From Clostridia bacterium (GTDB taxonomy: Bacteria; Bacillota; Clostridia; Oscillospirales; Acutalibacteraceae): a stretch of DNA of 64,000 bases. Position 1 is the first letter of the stretch; the number at the start of each line of letters is the position of its first letter. A model generated the notes under the pieces. It saw only the letters and a program-made list of their open reading frames with translations, did no database searches and was not told where the DNA came from. Both the position numbers and the translations under genes were made by a program. This document shows, one piece after another, positions 43,624 through 52,101 of this stretch. The stretch covers positions 52,714-116,713 of the forward strand of contig JAFRRP010000075.1 in assembly GCA_017428085.1 (NCBI GenBank), written 5' to 3'.

Positions 43624-44092
43624 AGATCTTAATACCGTCTTTCAATATCTCATGGACCAACGCGGCGTTGTTTTCAAGCTGTTCCAGATTCAGCACGTCT
43701 GTTTTTTTCTTCAGCTTCTCCCGCAGGGTCTCCACCAGTTCGTAATACGTGATCCCTTTGGCGGAGGTGGCAAGCAGAAGATCCACGTCGCTGGTCTCCG
43801 TAGCGGTCCCTTTTGCGTAGGAACCGAACAGATAGCCGTATTCGACGTCATAAGCAGCCAGCACCTCGGCACAGACGTTTCGGATCGTCTGAATGCTCAA
43901 TACGCCGTGCTCTTCGTCCACAAAGCCGTATCGCTCCAGCTGCTGCAGCATATACTGATATTTCATCGACGCGCTTTTGCCGGGATCGTTTTCATAATTC
44001 TGGTAGGTGCGCAGCGGCATCCCCAGAAACGCGGCGCATTCAGCCTGCGTCAGGTTGTTTTGTTTTCTCAGTTCTTTCAGCGTCATGGTCAT
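43616..44092 (-). CDS. mntA: HTH-MntA fusion antitoxin
   Basis: From the ATG at 44092 the protein has 158 residues; a second ATG at 44086 is equally possible. Residues about 4-55 are a Cro/C1-type helix-turn-helix (LKELRKQNNLTQAECAAFLG, then LRTYQNYEND). Residues about 75-150 are a minimal nucleotidyltransferase with GSYAKG (90-95) and S101-D102-x-D104, the motif that transfers AMP to HepT. The fused HTH gives the antitoxin its own DNA-binding domain, and matching palindromes lie right upstream. Paired antitoxin and toxin overlap by 8 bases. Confidence 0.88.
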   Translation of the reverse strand: MTMTLKELRKQNNLTQAECAAFLGMPLRTYQNYENDPGKSASMKYQYMLQQLERYGFVDEEHGVLSIQTIRNVCAEVLAAYDVEYGYLFGSYAKGTATETSDVDLLLATSAKGITYYELVETLREKLKKKTDVLNLEQLENNAALVHEILKDGIKIYG

Positions 44093-44103
44093 CACCCGTA
44101 TCC

Positions 44104-44133
44104 AATTATAGCAGCAAAAAACGAAGAACGCAA
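44104..44133 (-). promoter_or_regulatory. Toxin-antitoxin promoter
   Basis: On the minus strand TTGCGT (44128-44133), a 17-base spacer and TATAAT (44104-44109). The start of transcription would fall only a few bases before the ATG, so the message may be nearly leaderless. The -35 is itself an operator half-site. Confidence 0.7.
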
Positions 44134-44140
44134 TAGGGTT

Positions 44141-44190
44141 ACGCAATTTTTGCGTATAATATATCAGATCAATACGCAATTTTTGCGTAT
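44141..44190. promoter_or_regulatory. Two operators ACGCAA-TTT-TTGCGT for the HTH antitoxin
   Basis: Identical 15-bp palindromes at 44141-44155 and 44174-44188 have centres 33 bp apart, about three helical turns. A third half-site (ACGCAA, 44128-44133) is the promoter -35. The natural ligand is the HTH domain of the antitoxin. Confidence 0.72.
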
Positions 44191-44294
44191 ATGCGTCCGT
44201 TTGACAAAAAAACGGCTCTCTCGTACACCTATATGATGCCCATGGATAACGCTTTTACAGGATCTGCCCTCATGGAAACAGCGCGATAAAAAAG

Positions 44295-44520
44295 AAAAAA
44301 CGCCCGTCAGCGCTCCGGGACGGCGTTTCGCCGCGGTACCACCCGGATTGTGACAAGCACCTCTTTCTTTCCCCTTAACGCGGGGATCACGCCGGATTCC
44401 TCACCCGGGCGCGGTACAGCGGCGCTGCGGCAACGGAAACCGGGGACTTGCACCGACCGTCCTCTCTCTGCGCGCCTCCGTTGACGCATAACTGTACCAT
44501 AGCAAATCAATATTCGGATC
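44295..44520 (-). promoter_or_regulatory. T-box riboswitch leader, alanine-type
   Basis: On the minus strand the T-box sequence GGGTGGTACCGCGG (44331-44344) is followed by a terminator stem (CGCCGTC...GACGGGCG, 44301-44325) and TTTTTT. Upstream are the AGAGAGG bulge, the GGTGCAAG distal loop and a Stem I base GGTACAG/CTGTACC. A GCC codon (44421-44423) next to that base stem fits the specifier position, so tRNA-Ala is the probable ligand. Uncharged tRNA would favour read-through toward mntA-hepT-alaS. No second T-box precedes alaS. Confidence 0.88.
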
Positions 44521-44521
44521 C

Positions 44522-44550
44522 AGTATATCGCTGTTTTTGTTTTTTGTCAA
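44522..44550 (-). promoter_or_regulatory. Promoter of the T-box transcript
   Basis: TTGACA (44545-44550), 17-base spacer and TATACT (44522-44527) on the minus strand. Confidence 0.85.
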
Positions 44551-44631
44551 TGGATAATTGAAAGATAGGCGGGCGGAAGTTTTCAAAAGGCGATCCTTTG
44601 AAAAAGAGCGCGCTTCTCCTCTTATGTGGGG

Positions 44632-44740
44632 ATCTTTTTTTCTTTTCTTTTCTCTTTAATATTATTCTTTTTTCTGTTTTTTTCTTTCTTCTTCTTTATT
44701 TTGTCTTCTCTTTTTTTTTATTTTCTTTTCTTCTATTATC
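44632..44740 (+). other. Long pyrimidine tract
   Basis: About 110 bases are almost entirely T and C on the plus strand, with T-runs up to nine. No gene fits. It lies between the T-box promoter and the decayed lipoprotein gene. Confidence 0.75.
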
Positions 44741-44743
44741 TAC

Positions 44744-44779
44744 GTCACCATGTGACAAAAAAGCGTCACATTGTGACGC
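44744..44779. promoter_or_regulatory. Pair of GTCAC...GTGAC palindromes
   Basis: GTCAC-N3-GTGAC (44744-44756) and GCGTCACATTGTGACGC (44763-44779, 8-base arms) lie 6 bases apart. A similar palindrome occurs at 1575-1592. Either protein-binding sites or small hairpins. Confidence 0.45.
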
Positions 44780-44829
44780 GGTACGTTTCCCGGAGGAAGA
44801 AGAATGGGTTGTTGCGCTGAAACGCGACA

Positions 44830-44864
44830 CGAAAAATCTCAAAACCCGCTGCGCTGTGCGCAGC
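44830..44864 (-). terminator. Terminator of the nnr/lipoprotein run
   Basis: GCTGCGC-ACA-GCGCAGC on the minus strand, followed by GGGTTTTGAGATTTTTC. Confidence 0.7.
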
Positions 44865-44878
44865 CCGGCAGATCCCCG

Positions 44879-45376
44879 TTACCGCGAAAAGACGGCGCGG
44901 AACGCGTCCGCCGTGATCTTTGTCAGATAACCGTCGGCGTCAAACGTCACGGAAACGGGGACGCCGTTTACCGTCAGGTCGGCGGTGTAAACGCCGTTTT
45001 CTTTGTCCCGGACGAAGGCGCCGTGGTTGGTAAAGACCGCGGTCTTCACCGTGTCGAACAGCAGCCGGAAAGGGGAGTCCGCGTACAGCTCTTCCGCCGT
45101 GACAAAGTCCGGCACGCCCAGCACGTCCATCGCGTAGCCGTCGCCCTGTGTGCGGGCGGAAAACCCCGCCAGCTACTCCGGCGCGGTGAAGGCAAGTTCG
45201 ATCTCCTCGTAGGAACGGCAGGTCAGCGCCGCCTGATATTCTTTTCGGCCGACCGCAGCGGTCATCGACAGCGTGAAGGCCTGCACAGGCGCGAAATCCG
45301 GCGCGAAGGGTGTCCCTTCACAGCCGGATAATACGAAAAAAACAAGTAATATGATACCGGAAAATACCTTTTTCAA
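44879..45376 (-). pseudogene. Lipoprotein gene interrupted by an in-frame amber codon
   Basis: Read through, the frame encodes about 165 residues. It has a lipoprotein signal (GIILLVFFVLSGC) and no recognised domain beyond a beta-rich body (ENGVYTADLTVNGVPVSVTF). A TAG at 45173-45175 falls between FTAPE and LAGFSARTQGDG, and the frame continues unchanged to the stop at 44879. There is no frameshift, only this nonsense codon. TAG is used as an ordinary stop elsewhere in the window (for example at 1398). It lies 4 bases after nnr. A sequencing error or suppression cannot be excluded. Confidence 0.8.
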
Positions 45377-45380
45377 GCGC

Positions 45381-46901
45381 TCACGTTCCCGTCATGATCT
45401 GGGAAAACGCGTCCGGCAGGCACCCGACGATCCGTTCCACCGTGGCGGCGTAAGAGGTGTACCGCTGTTCCGCGATCCGGCCGGCCATGCCGTGCAGGTA
45501 AGCGCCCATGCAGGCGGCGCGGAAGGGCCCCAGCCCCTGCGCGGCCAGCGCCGCGATGACGCCCGTCAGCAGGTCGCCGCTGCCGCCCCTTGACAGCGCG
45601 GAGGACCCGGTGGGATTGATGCAGATCTTTCCCTCCGGCGAGGCGATCACGGTGTTGACGCCCTTCAGCAGCAGCACGACGTTGTGCGCTTTGGCAAAAT
45701 CCGAAGCGGTCTTTTCCCGCGCGGCGTTGATCTCCTGCACGGAAAGGCCTGTCAGCCGCGCCATCTCCGCGGGATGCGGCGTCAGGATCACGCGCCCGGA
45801 GGCGTTTTCCAGTATATGCATATGCCGCGCCAGCAGATTTATGCCGTCCGCGTCGATCACCAGCGTCCCCGGGAAACCGGCGACCAGCGCCTCCAATACC
45901 TTTTCCGGCTCGTCGGAAACGGTCATTCCGCATCCCACGGCGGCGGCCGTGTATCGGTCAAAACGCTCCGTCAGCGTCGGTATACCGACGGAAGAAAAAC
46001 CGCCGTCCTGCGCGGTGGGCAGGGGCAGCATGATGTTTTCGGTCAATTGGGAGGTCACGGCGGGGTAGATGCAGTCCGGGAAGGCCAGCGTCACCAGCCC
46101 CGCGCCCGCGTTCAACGCGCCTTTGGCGGCGATCACCGCCGCGCCGGGCATATTTTTGCTGCCCGCCGCGATCAGCGCGTGGCCGTAGGTGCCCTTGTGG
46201 GAATTGAAGGGGCGCGGCGGCAGCGCGGCGGCGGCTTCCTTTTCGGTAAAGGAGCAAAGGCCCGTTTTGCCTTCCGTCCGGAACCCGATGGGCACGATCT
46301 CCGTTTTGCCGCACCAGGCGTTCCACGGCGCGTAGACGTGTTCCGGCTTGAAGCAGAGCATGGAAAGCGTCACGTCCGCGCGGTAGCAGCCCGCGCAGGC
46401 GGGTTCGCTGACGGACAGCCCGGAGGGCACGTCCACGGCGATCTTTTTGGCGGAATATTTCGGGAAGTTGGCGAACAGCTCCGCGATGGATTCCGGCAGC
46501 GCGCCGTGAAAGCCGATGCCGAAGATCGCGTCTACCAGTATCGCCGCGTTTTCAATGGCCTTCAGCGAATCGAACCGCTGCGCCACGTAGTTGAGCTGTT
46601 CGACGCCCTCCGGCAGGATCTCCGCCATCTGCTCCGAAAGCTCGTCCGACGGCTCGTCGAACATGCGGATCACGCACACGCGGTATCCGTAGCTGAACAG
46701 GTACCGGGCGATGACGAAGCCGTCGCCGCCGTTTTTTCCCTTGCCGCACAAAATCACCACCGCGCCGGATCTGTCCGCCGCGGCGGCAATTTTACCGGCG
46801 CAGCCCCGGCCGGCGTTTTCCATCATCAAATAATAGCTCAACCCGCTGTCGTTGGCCTTTTGTTCCGCCTCGCGGATCTCCTGCGCGGTGAGGATACGCA
46901 T
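45381..46901 (-). CDS. nnr: Bifunctional NAD(P)H-hydrate epimerase/dehydratase
   Basis: This 506-residue repair enzyme restores damaged NAD(P)H. Residues 1 to about 210 are the YjeF-N epimerase domain (MENAGRGCAGKI, VILCGKGKNGGDGFVIARYL). Residues about 225-505 are the ADP-dependent dehydratase, a carbohydrate-kinase fold (VILTPHPAEMARLTGL, GSSALSRGGSGDLLTGVIAA). The full length and both active-site regions are intact. It is followed by the interrupted lipoprotein gene and preceded by a phosphoribosyltransferase gene, 12 bases away. Confidence 0.95.
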   Translation of the reverse strand: MRILTAQEIREAEQKANDSGLSYYLMMENAGRGCAGKIAAAADRSGAVVILCGKGKNGGDGFVIARYLFSYGYRVCVIRMFDEPSDELSEQMAEILPEGVEQLNYVAQRFDSLKAIENAAILVDAIFGIGFHGALPESIAELFANFPKYSAKKIAVDVPSGLSVSEPACAGCYRADVTLSMLCFKPEHVYAPWNAWCGKTEIVPIGFRTEGKTGLCSFTEKEAAAALPPRPFNSHKGTYGHALIAAGSKNMPGAAVIAAKGALNAGAGLVTLAFPDCIYPAVTSQLTENIMLPLPTAQDGGFSSVGIPTLTERFDRYTAAAVGCGMTVSDEPEKVLEALVAGFPGTLVIDADGINLLARHMHILENASGRVILTPHPAEMARLTGLSVQEINAAREKTASDFAKAHNVVLLLKGVNTVIASPEGKICINPTGSSALSRGGSGDLLTGVIAALAAQGLGPFRAACMGAYLHGMAGRIAEQRYTSYAATVERIVGCLPDAFSQIMTGT

Positions 46902-46913
46902 AACAGCCCCCTG

Positions 46914-47468
46914 TCAGCCTACGATCTCGCCCTTGTGGTTGAACAGCGGCAGCTTTTCCAGATAGATCAGGTCGTCGCGGTCCTGCGCGTCGCCCTCGGC
47001 CAGGATCGCCATGCGGCCGCAGACGTTGCCGCCGGCCTTGGCCACCAGCTTTTCCAGCGCCTCCAGCGATTTGCCGGTGGAGATCACGTCGTCGATGAGA
47101 AGGATGTTCTTCCCCTTGATCAGCTCCGCGTCCGCCGTGTCAAGGTACAGCTTCTGCTCGCCCTCGGTGGTGATGGAGCGCACGTCCACCTCAAACACGC
47201 CCGTCATGTACAGCTTGGGCTTTTTGCGGGCCACGAAGTACTTTTTGTCCCCGTGCTGGCGCGCCATCTCGTGGATCAGCGGGATGCCCTTGGCTTCCGC
47301 CGTCAGCAGATAGTCGTAGGGCGGCGCCTTTTCCAGCAGGTCGCGGGCGCAGGCCACGGTCAGCTCCGCGTCGCCGAAGATCACGAACGCGCCGATCATC
47401 AGGTCGTCGTTCAGCGGGCACAGCGGCAGCGCTCTTTCGCAGCCGGCGATCGTCATTTTATATTCCAA
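46914..47468 (-). CDS. Phosphoribosyltransferase, adenine-type
   Basis: This 184-residue protein has the PRPP-binding motif NILLIDDVISTGKSLEALEK and an N-terminal part like the Apt/xanthine PRTase group (TAEAKGIPLIHEMARQHGDK). These enzymes salvage purine bases using PRPP. The start is uncertain: TTG at 47468 has AAAGGA 9 bases upstream, whereas the next ATG at 47456 is too far from any ribosome site. The base specificity is not fixed by the sequence; adenine is the first choice. Confidence 0.82.
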   Translation of the reverse strand: MEYKMTIAGCERALPLCPLNDDLMIGAFVIFGDAELTVACARDLLEKAPPYDYLLTAEAKGIPLIHEMARQHGDKKYFVARKKPKLYMTGVFEVDVRSITTEGEQKLYLDTADAELIKGKNILLIDDVISTGKSLEALEKLVAKAGGNVCGRMAILAEGDAQDRDDLIYLEKLPLFNHKGEIVG

Positions 47469-47504
47469 AAAAACCAGTCCTTTCCTGTTTTGCGTTACAA
47501 TTCA

Positions 47505-47532
47505 ATTATAATACAAAGGGAATAAATGTCAA
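47505..47532 (-). promoter_or_regulatory. Promoter of the phosphoribosyltransferase-nnr run
   Basis: TTGACA (47527-47532), a 16-base spacer and TATAAT (47505-47510) on the minus strand. It shares TTGACATTTATTCCCTT with the giant-gene promoter at 30133. Confidence 0.8.
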
Positions 47533-47587
47533 CGAAAAAAAAATATTTAATTTTTTTAAAAAAGTACTAAACATTTCCAAAATAGTG

Positions 47588-47596
47588 TGATATAAT
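47588..47596 (+). promoter_or_regulatory. Extended -10 promoter of the PBP1A gene
   Basis: TGATATAAT gives an extended -10 element; no good -35 is seen. The ATG is 75 bases downstream. Confidence 0.55.
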
Positions 47597-47670
47597 TACC
47601 ATAAGTATATTCTGCCGAACGGCAGGCAAAAATCACCGGGGCGCGATTCCCGGAAAATGAGGCACGGCAA

Positions 47671-50049
47671 ATGGCAAAAGAAAGCACTGCTCCCGCAAAA
47701 AAGAAAAAAAAGAAACAGAGAAAGCAGCACCGGGTGCTGACCGTATTCTTTACGGTGTTCCTGATGCTGTTTATGATCGGCGTGGTCACGGCCGGGCTTG
47801 TGGCCTACGACATTTTTACGGACGTGGGCATCCTGTCCTTCGGCCCTGTGGACACCTCGAAGGAGGTGGCGGGCGTCGATTATATCGACCTGGATTCCTA
47901 CGTGGCGAACCAGAGCCAGACCACCATCATCTACGGCTACGACGAGGACGGCGACGAGATCGAGCTGGCGCGTCTGCACGGTACGGAAAACCGTATCTGG
48001 TGCGGGCTTGACGAGGTCTGCCAGGACCTGAAGGACGCGGTGGTCGCGCTGGAGGACAAGCGCTTTTATCTGCACGACGGCGTGGACTGGGTGCGTACCA
48101 TCGGCGTGGTGGTGGAGTACCACTTTTCCCAGGGCGGTTCCACCATTACCCAGCAGCTCATCAAAAACCTGACCGGCGAAAACAGCCGTACCTTCAAGCG
48201 GAAGTATTCCGAGATCAAGAACGCGCTGGCGCTGGAAAAACACTTTGACAAGGACACCATCCTGGAGGCGTACCTCAACACCATTTATCTGGATATGGGC
48301 TGTTACGGCGTCAAGACCGCGGCGGAATACTACTTTGACAAAACGCCGGACCAGCTGACGCTGATGGAATCGGCGATCCTTGCCTCCATCACCAACGCGC
48401 CGCGGAAATACGACCCCATCGTCAACTATGACAACAACCGCCAGCGCGCGGTGGAATGCCTTGACGATATGCTGGAGCAGGGCTATATCTCGTTGGAGGA
48501 GTACAACGACGCCATCGCGGAGGACGTGCATTTCGTGGGCGTGCATCAGAAAAAAGAGGAAGACGAGGAAGACTACGAAGAGGTGGAGATTGTCACCGAA
48601 TCCGAGGTGCAGAGCTACTACGTCGATTATATCATCGAGCAGGTGATGAGCGATCTGCAGACCACCTACGGCTATTCCGAAAGCGAAGCGTTCCGCAAGG
48701 TGTATTACGGCGGCCTGAAGATCTACGGCGCGGTGGATATGCGCGTCCAAAGCATAATGGAGGACGTCTACTACAACCGCAGCGTCTGCTTCCCGGACGA
48801 GGAGGATTCGCCGGAGGACCCGGCCATCCAGTCCGCCATGATCATTTTGGACTATGAGGGCAGGATCATGGGTACCGCGGGCCGCATCGGCAAAAAGACC
48901 GCGAACCGGACGCTGAACATGTCTACCTCCTCCCGCCGGCAGCCCGGTTCTTCCATCAAGCCGCTGTCCGTGTACTGTCCCGCCATTGAGCTGGGCGCTT
49001 TCTACTGGTCCTCCATGATCCCCAACTACGGTATCGACCTGCGCGGCGACGGTGTGATCTGGCCCACCAACTACGGCGGCGATCCCGGTAATCCCGGGCA
49101 GCTGATGACGCTGGACGAGGCGATCGCTCCCTCCAAGAACACCGTGCCGGCGCGGATCGTCAAACGCCTGACGCCTACCGTCTGTTACGAGTTCCTGCGC
49201 GACCGCTTCCATATGACCACGCTGGAGCCCGCGGACGAGGATTACGCGCCCATGGCCATCGGCGCCATGGCGTACGGCGTTACGCCGCTGGAAATGGCGG
49301 CGGCTTACGCCACCTTCGGCAACGGCGGCCTTTACTACCGTCCCTGGAGCTATTACAAGGTCACCAACGCCAGCGGCACGGAGATCGTACTGGAACCCGA
49401 CCGCACGCCGGAGCGCGTGATCTCCGAGGGCGCCGCGGACGTGATGCTGCACCTGCTGCAGTGCGTCGTCAACTATTCCTCCGGTACCGGATACGCGTAC
49501 CGGATCGACGGCTTCCGTTCCTTCTGCAAGACCGGTACGACTTCGGATAACTATGATAAGTGGATCGTAGGCGGCACGCCCTATTACGTCTGCGCCACGT
49601 GGGCGGGCTTTGAATATAACCGCACGATCAATATCAATTACTACGGCTCCAACCCCGCCGGAAAAGCGTACAAGTACGTGATGAACAAGGTACACAGAGG
49701 CCTTGACGACAAGGAGTTCACCTACGGCGACGAATGCGTGAAAAAAGCGTACTGCGCGGAGACGGGATTGCTTGCCACCTCCCGCTGCTACAGCGTGGAA
49801 ACGGGCTATTACAAGGCGGACAGCCTGCCCGGTTACTGCCGCTATTGCTCCGGCTCGCGGCTGGAAACGGAGACGACTACCAAACCCGGCGAGACGACGA
49901 CCGGCGCCACGCCGGGAACGACGGCGCCCGCGCCCACCGCTCCGCCCACCACCGCGGCGCCCCAGCCCACCGAACCTCCGACCGAGCCGCCCACCGAACC
50001 TCCGACCGAGCCGCCCGTCGAGCCTTCCGGCGACGAGGGAGAAGAATAG
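47671..50049 (+). CDS. Penicillin-binding protein 1A (transglycosylase/transpeptidase)
   Basis: This 792-residue class A PBP polymerises and crosslinks peptidoglycan outside the membrane. A Lys-rich cytoplasmic start is followed by one membrane helix (about 27-50). The GT51 domain has the catalytic Glu in ALEDKRFYLHDGVDW and GGSTITQQLIKNL. The transpeptidase has SSIK (SxxK, nucleophile Ser), SKN and KTGTTSD. The C-terminus is a Pro/Thr linker with repeated TEPP units (49960-50030) and a short acidic end. It is followed by ruvX after 6 bases. Confidence 0.95.
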   Translation: MAKESTAPAKKKKKKQRKQHRVLTVFFTVFLMLFMIGVVTAGLVAYDIFTDVGILSFGPVDTSKEVAGVDYIDLDSYVANQSQTTIIYGYDEDGDEIELARLHGTENRIWCGLDEVCQDLKDAVVALEDKRFYLHDGVDWVRTIGVVVEYHFSQGGSTITQQLIKNLTGENSRTFKRKYSEIKNALALEKHFDKDTILEAYLNTIYLDMGCYGVKTAAEYYFDKTPDQLTLMESAILASITNAPRKYDPIVNYDNNRQRAVECLDDMLEQGYISLEEYNDAIAEDVHFVGVHQKKEEDEEDYEEVEIVTESEVQSYYVDYIIEQVMSDLQTTYGYSESEAFRKVYYGGLKIYGAVDMRVQSIMEDVYYNRSVCFPDEEDSPEDPAIQSAMIILDYEGRIMGTAGRIGKKTANRTLNMSTSSRRQPGSSIKPLSVYCPAIELGAFYWSSMIPNYGIDLRGDGVIWPTNYGGDPGNPGQLMTLDEAIAPSKNTVPARIVKRLTPTVCYEFLRDRFHMTTLEPADEDYAPMAIGAMAYGVTPLEMAAAYATFGNGGLYYRPWSYYKVTNASGTEIVLEPDRTPERVISEGAADVMLHLLQCVVNYSSGTGYAYRIDGFRSFCKTGTTSDNYDKWIVGGTPYYVCATWAGFEYNRTININYYGSNPAGKAYKYVMNKVHRGLDDKEFTYGDECVKKAYCAETGLLATSRCYSVETGYYKADSLPGYCRYCSGSRLETETTTKPGETTTGATPGTTAPAPTAPPTTAAPQPTEPPTEPPTEPPTEPPVEPSGDEGEE

Positions 50050-50055
50050 ACGGCG

Positions 50056-50490
50056 ATGGTCATTCTATCCGTTGATTACGGCGACGTCAGAACAGGCGTC
50101 GCCGTGTGCGATAAAAGCGAGCTGCTGGCTTCCCCCGTCGCCGTGATCACCGAACGGCGGGCGGAGCGCCTTGCGGAAAAGATCGCTGCGCTGGCGGCGC
50201 AGTACCGCGCGGAACGGATCGCGCTGGGGCTGCCCAAAAACATGGACGGCACCGAAGGCTTCCGGGCGCAGGCCTGCAGGGAGTTCGCGGCGCTGCTGGA
50301 ACGGGAGACGGGGCTGCCCGTTGTGCTGCGGGACGAGCGTCTGACAACGGTTTCCGCCCACAACTACCTGAACGCCACCGATACCCGCGGCAAAAAGCGC
50401 AAAGAGACGGTGGACGCCGTTTCCGCCGTCATCATACTGGAGGACTATCTGGCCTACCGCAAAAACGCGGGGAGGGGATCGGATGCCTGA
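50056..50490 (+). CDS. ruvX: RuvX/YqgF Holliday-junction resolvase-like RNase
   Basis: This 144-residue protein has the RNase H-like fold with the first catalytic Asp in LSVDYGDVRTGVAV, the Glu region DERLTTVSAHNYLN and the C-terminal DAVSAVIILEDYL. Family members act in rRNA 3'-end processing and possibly on branched DNA. In many Firmicutes ruvX is beside alaS; here it is about 7 kb away and co-transcribed with the PBP1A gene. Confidence 0.93.
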   Translation: MVILSVDYGDVRTGVAVCDKSELLASPVAVITERRAERLAEKIAALAAQYRAERIALGLPKNMDGTEGFRAQACREFAALLERETGLPVVLRDERLTTVSAHNYLNATDTRGKKRKETVDAVSAVIILEDYLAYRKNAGRGSDA

Positions 50491-50537
50491 TAAAAAACTG
50501 CGATAAGCTTGGTAATATAACGGAAAGGAAGAAACAA

Positions 50538-52100
50538 ATGAGCAACAATTATGACGTCATCGTAATTGGCGCGGGCAACGGCGGTTTGGCCGCCGCCGCG
50601 GAATGCGCCAGGGCGGGGCTGAAAACGCTGCTGCTGGAAAAGCACAATATCCCCGGCGGCTCCGCTTCCTCCTTCGTCCGGGGGCGCTTTGAGTTCGAGC
50701 CCTCGCTGCACGAGCTGTGTACCGTCGGCACGCCGGAAAAGCCTGAGAACGTCGGGCAGGTATTTCAGGAGCTCGGCGCAAAGGTGGACTGGCGTACCCA
50801 CAACTCCACCTACCGGCTGATCGTCCCCGCGAAAGAGGACGATCCCGAGGGCTTCGTGGGCGAAAACGGCGTGCGCGTGAAGGTGGACGCCGCCATGCCC
50901 GTGGGGTTTGAGGCGTTTTCCCGCAAGCTGGATTCCATCGTGCCCGGCTCTTACGAGCCCAGCATGAAGATCTTCAAGCTCTCCACGCTGATGTTCGAGG
51001 CCTTCGATATGCTGGGCAGCGGCAAGGTCAACCCCGTCAAGCTGATGACCAAATACGGCGACGTGTTCAAAATGATGAGCCACACCGCGAAGGAATGTAT
51101 GGATGAGGTCGGCTTGCCGGAAAAGGCGCAGGGCATCTTTACCGCCTACTGGTGCTATCTGGGCGGGCCGCCCATGCGGATCGATATGCTCTACTACATG
51201 GCCATGATGCACGGCTACATCAAGGGCGGCGCCAGCATGCCGCATCTGCGCTCCCACGAGATGTCCTGCGCCATCGACAAGGTCATCCGCGACAACGGCG
51301 GCGAGATCCGCTACAACAGCGAGGCCACGAAGGTGCTGATGAAGGACGGCAAGCCCTGCGGCGTTGAGATCAACGGCAAAACGGAAGTGTACGGCAGGTA
51401 TATCATCTGCAACGTCCACCCGAACTTTGCCCTGCCGGACCTGTTCCCGGCGGATCAGATCCCGGAGGACGCGAAGAAGAAGGCCAACGGCCGCCCCGTG
51501 GCCGCCACGCTTTACACGGTGTACCTTGGGATGAACCGGACGAAAGAGGAGCTGGGCTTCCACGACTATTCGGTCTTTATCGCCCCCACGGCGGATTCCG
51601 ACGAGCAGTTCCACCTTTCGCAGGGCAAGATGGGCGGCGGTTACGTCATCATCAACTGCATGAACGAGGCCATCCCCGACTGTTCCCCGGAGGGGACCTC
51701 CATCCTGTTCCTGACGGGCATCTGCTACGGCGACGTGATGCAGGGCGTGAAGCCGCAGGACTACAAAAAGATGAAAACAAAAGTGGCGGACGAAATGATC
51801 ACCCGCTGCGAAAAGACGCTGGGGCTTTCCATCAAGCCGTATATCGAGGAGATCGAGATCGGCCTGCCGCCCACGTTCTCCCGCTATCTGAACACGCCCT
51901 ACGGCTCGCCCTACGGCTATCAGCTGGATATGTGGGACAGCATGCTGCCGCGTACCATCCAGTACGGCAAGGACCAGCCCTTTGACAACTTCCTGTTCTG
52001 CGGCGCTTCACAGGAGCGCGGCGACGGCTACGGCAGCGCCTATTACACCGGGCAGAAGGCCGCGGGCATTGTGATCAAAAAATTCAAGGAGGGGAAATAA
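50538..52100 (+). CDS. Phytoene desaturase-like FAD/NAD(P) oxidoreductase
   Basis: This 520-residue flavoprotein opens with the dinucleotide-binding motif VIVIGAGNGGLAAAAECARA and has the GGSASSFVRGRFEFEPSLHE segment of the CrtI/retinol-saturase-like group. The C-terminal FAD contact region is FLFCGASQERGDGYGSAYYT. Such genes in non-carotenoid anaerobes have no settled substrate. A GGAAAGGAAG site lies before the ATG. The next gene, a flavin/2Fe-2S reductase, starts one base after its stop, so the two probably form a redox pair. Confidence 0.85.
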   Translation: MSNNYDVIVIGAGNGGLAAAAECARAGLKTLLLEKHNIPGGSASSFVRGRFEFEPSLHELCTVGTPEKPENVGQVFQELGAKVDWRTHNSTYRLIVPAKEDDPEGFVGENGVRVKVDAAMPVGFEAFSRKLDSIVPGSYEPSMKIFKLSTLMFEAFDMLGSGKVNPVKLMTKYGDVFKMMSHTAKECMDEVGLPEKAQGIFTAYWCYLGGPPMRIDMLYYMAMMHGYIKGGASMPHLRSHEMSCAIDKVIRDNGGEIRYNSEATKVLMKDGKPCGVEINGKTEVYGRYIICNVHPNFALPDLFPADQIPEDAKKKANGRPVAATLYTVYLGMNRTKEELGFHDYSVFIAPTADSDEQFHLSQGKMGGGYVIINCMNEAIPDCSPEGTSILFLTGICYGDVMQGVKPQDYKKMKTKVADEMITRCEKTLGLSIKPYIEEIEIGLPPTFSRYLNTPYGSPYGYQLDMWDSMLPRTIQYGKDQPFDNFLFCGASQERGDGYGSAYYTGQKAAGIVIKKFKEGK

Positions 52101-52101
52101 G

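Noticed and set aside
44804..45331. A plus-strand frame with GGAGG 7 bases before its ATG
   Set aside because: Although the ribosome site is good, the frame is antisense to the lipoprotein gene and its product looks like a complement artefact. The match is probably chance.
49960..50030. Tandem TEPP repeats at the end of the PBP1A gene as an unusual element
   Set aside because: Pro/Thr-rich C-terminal linkers with short repeats are common in class A PBPs of Firmicutes.
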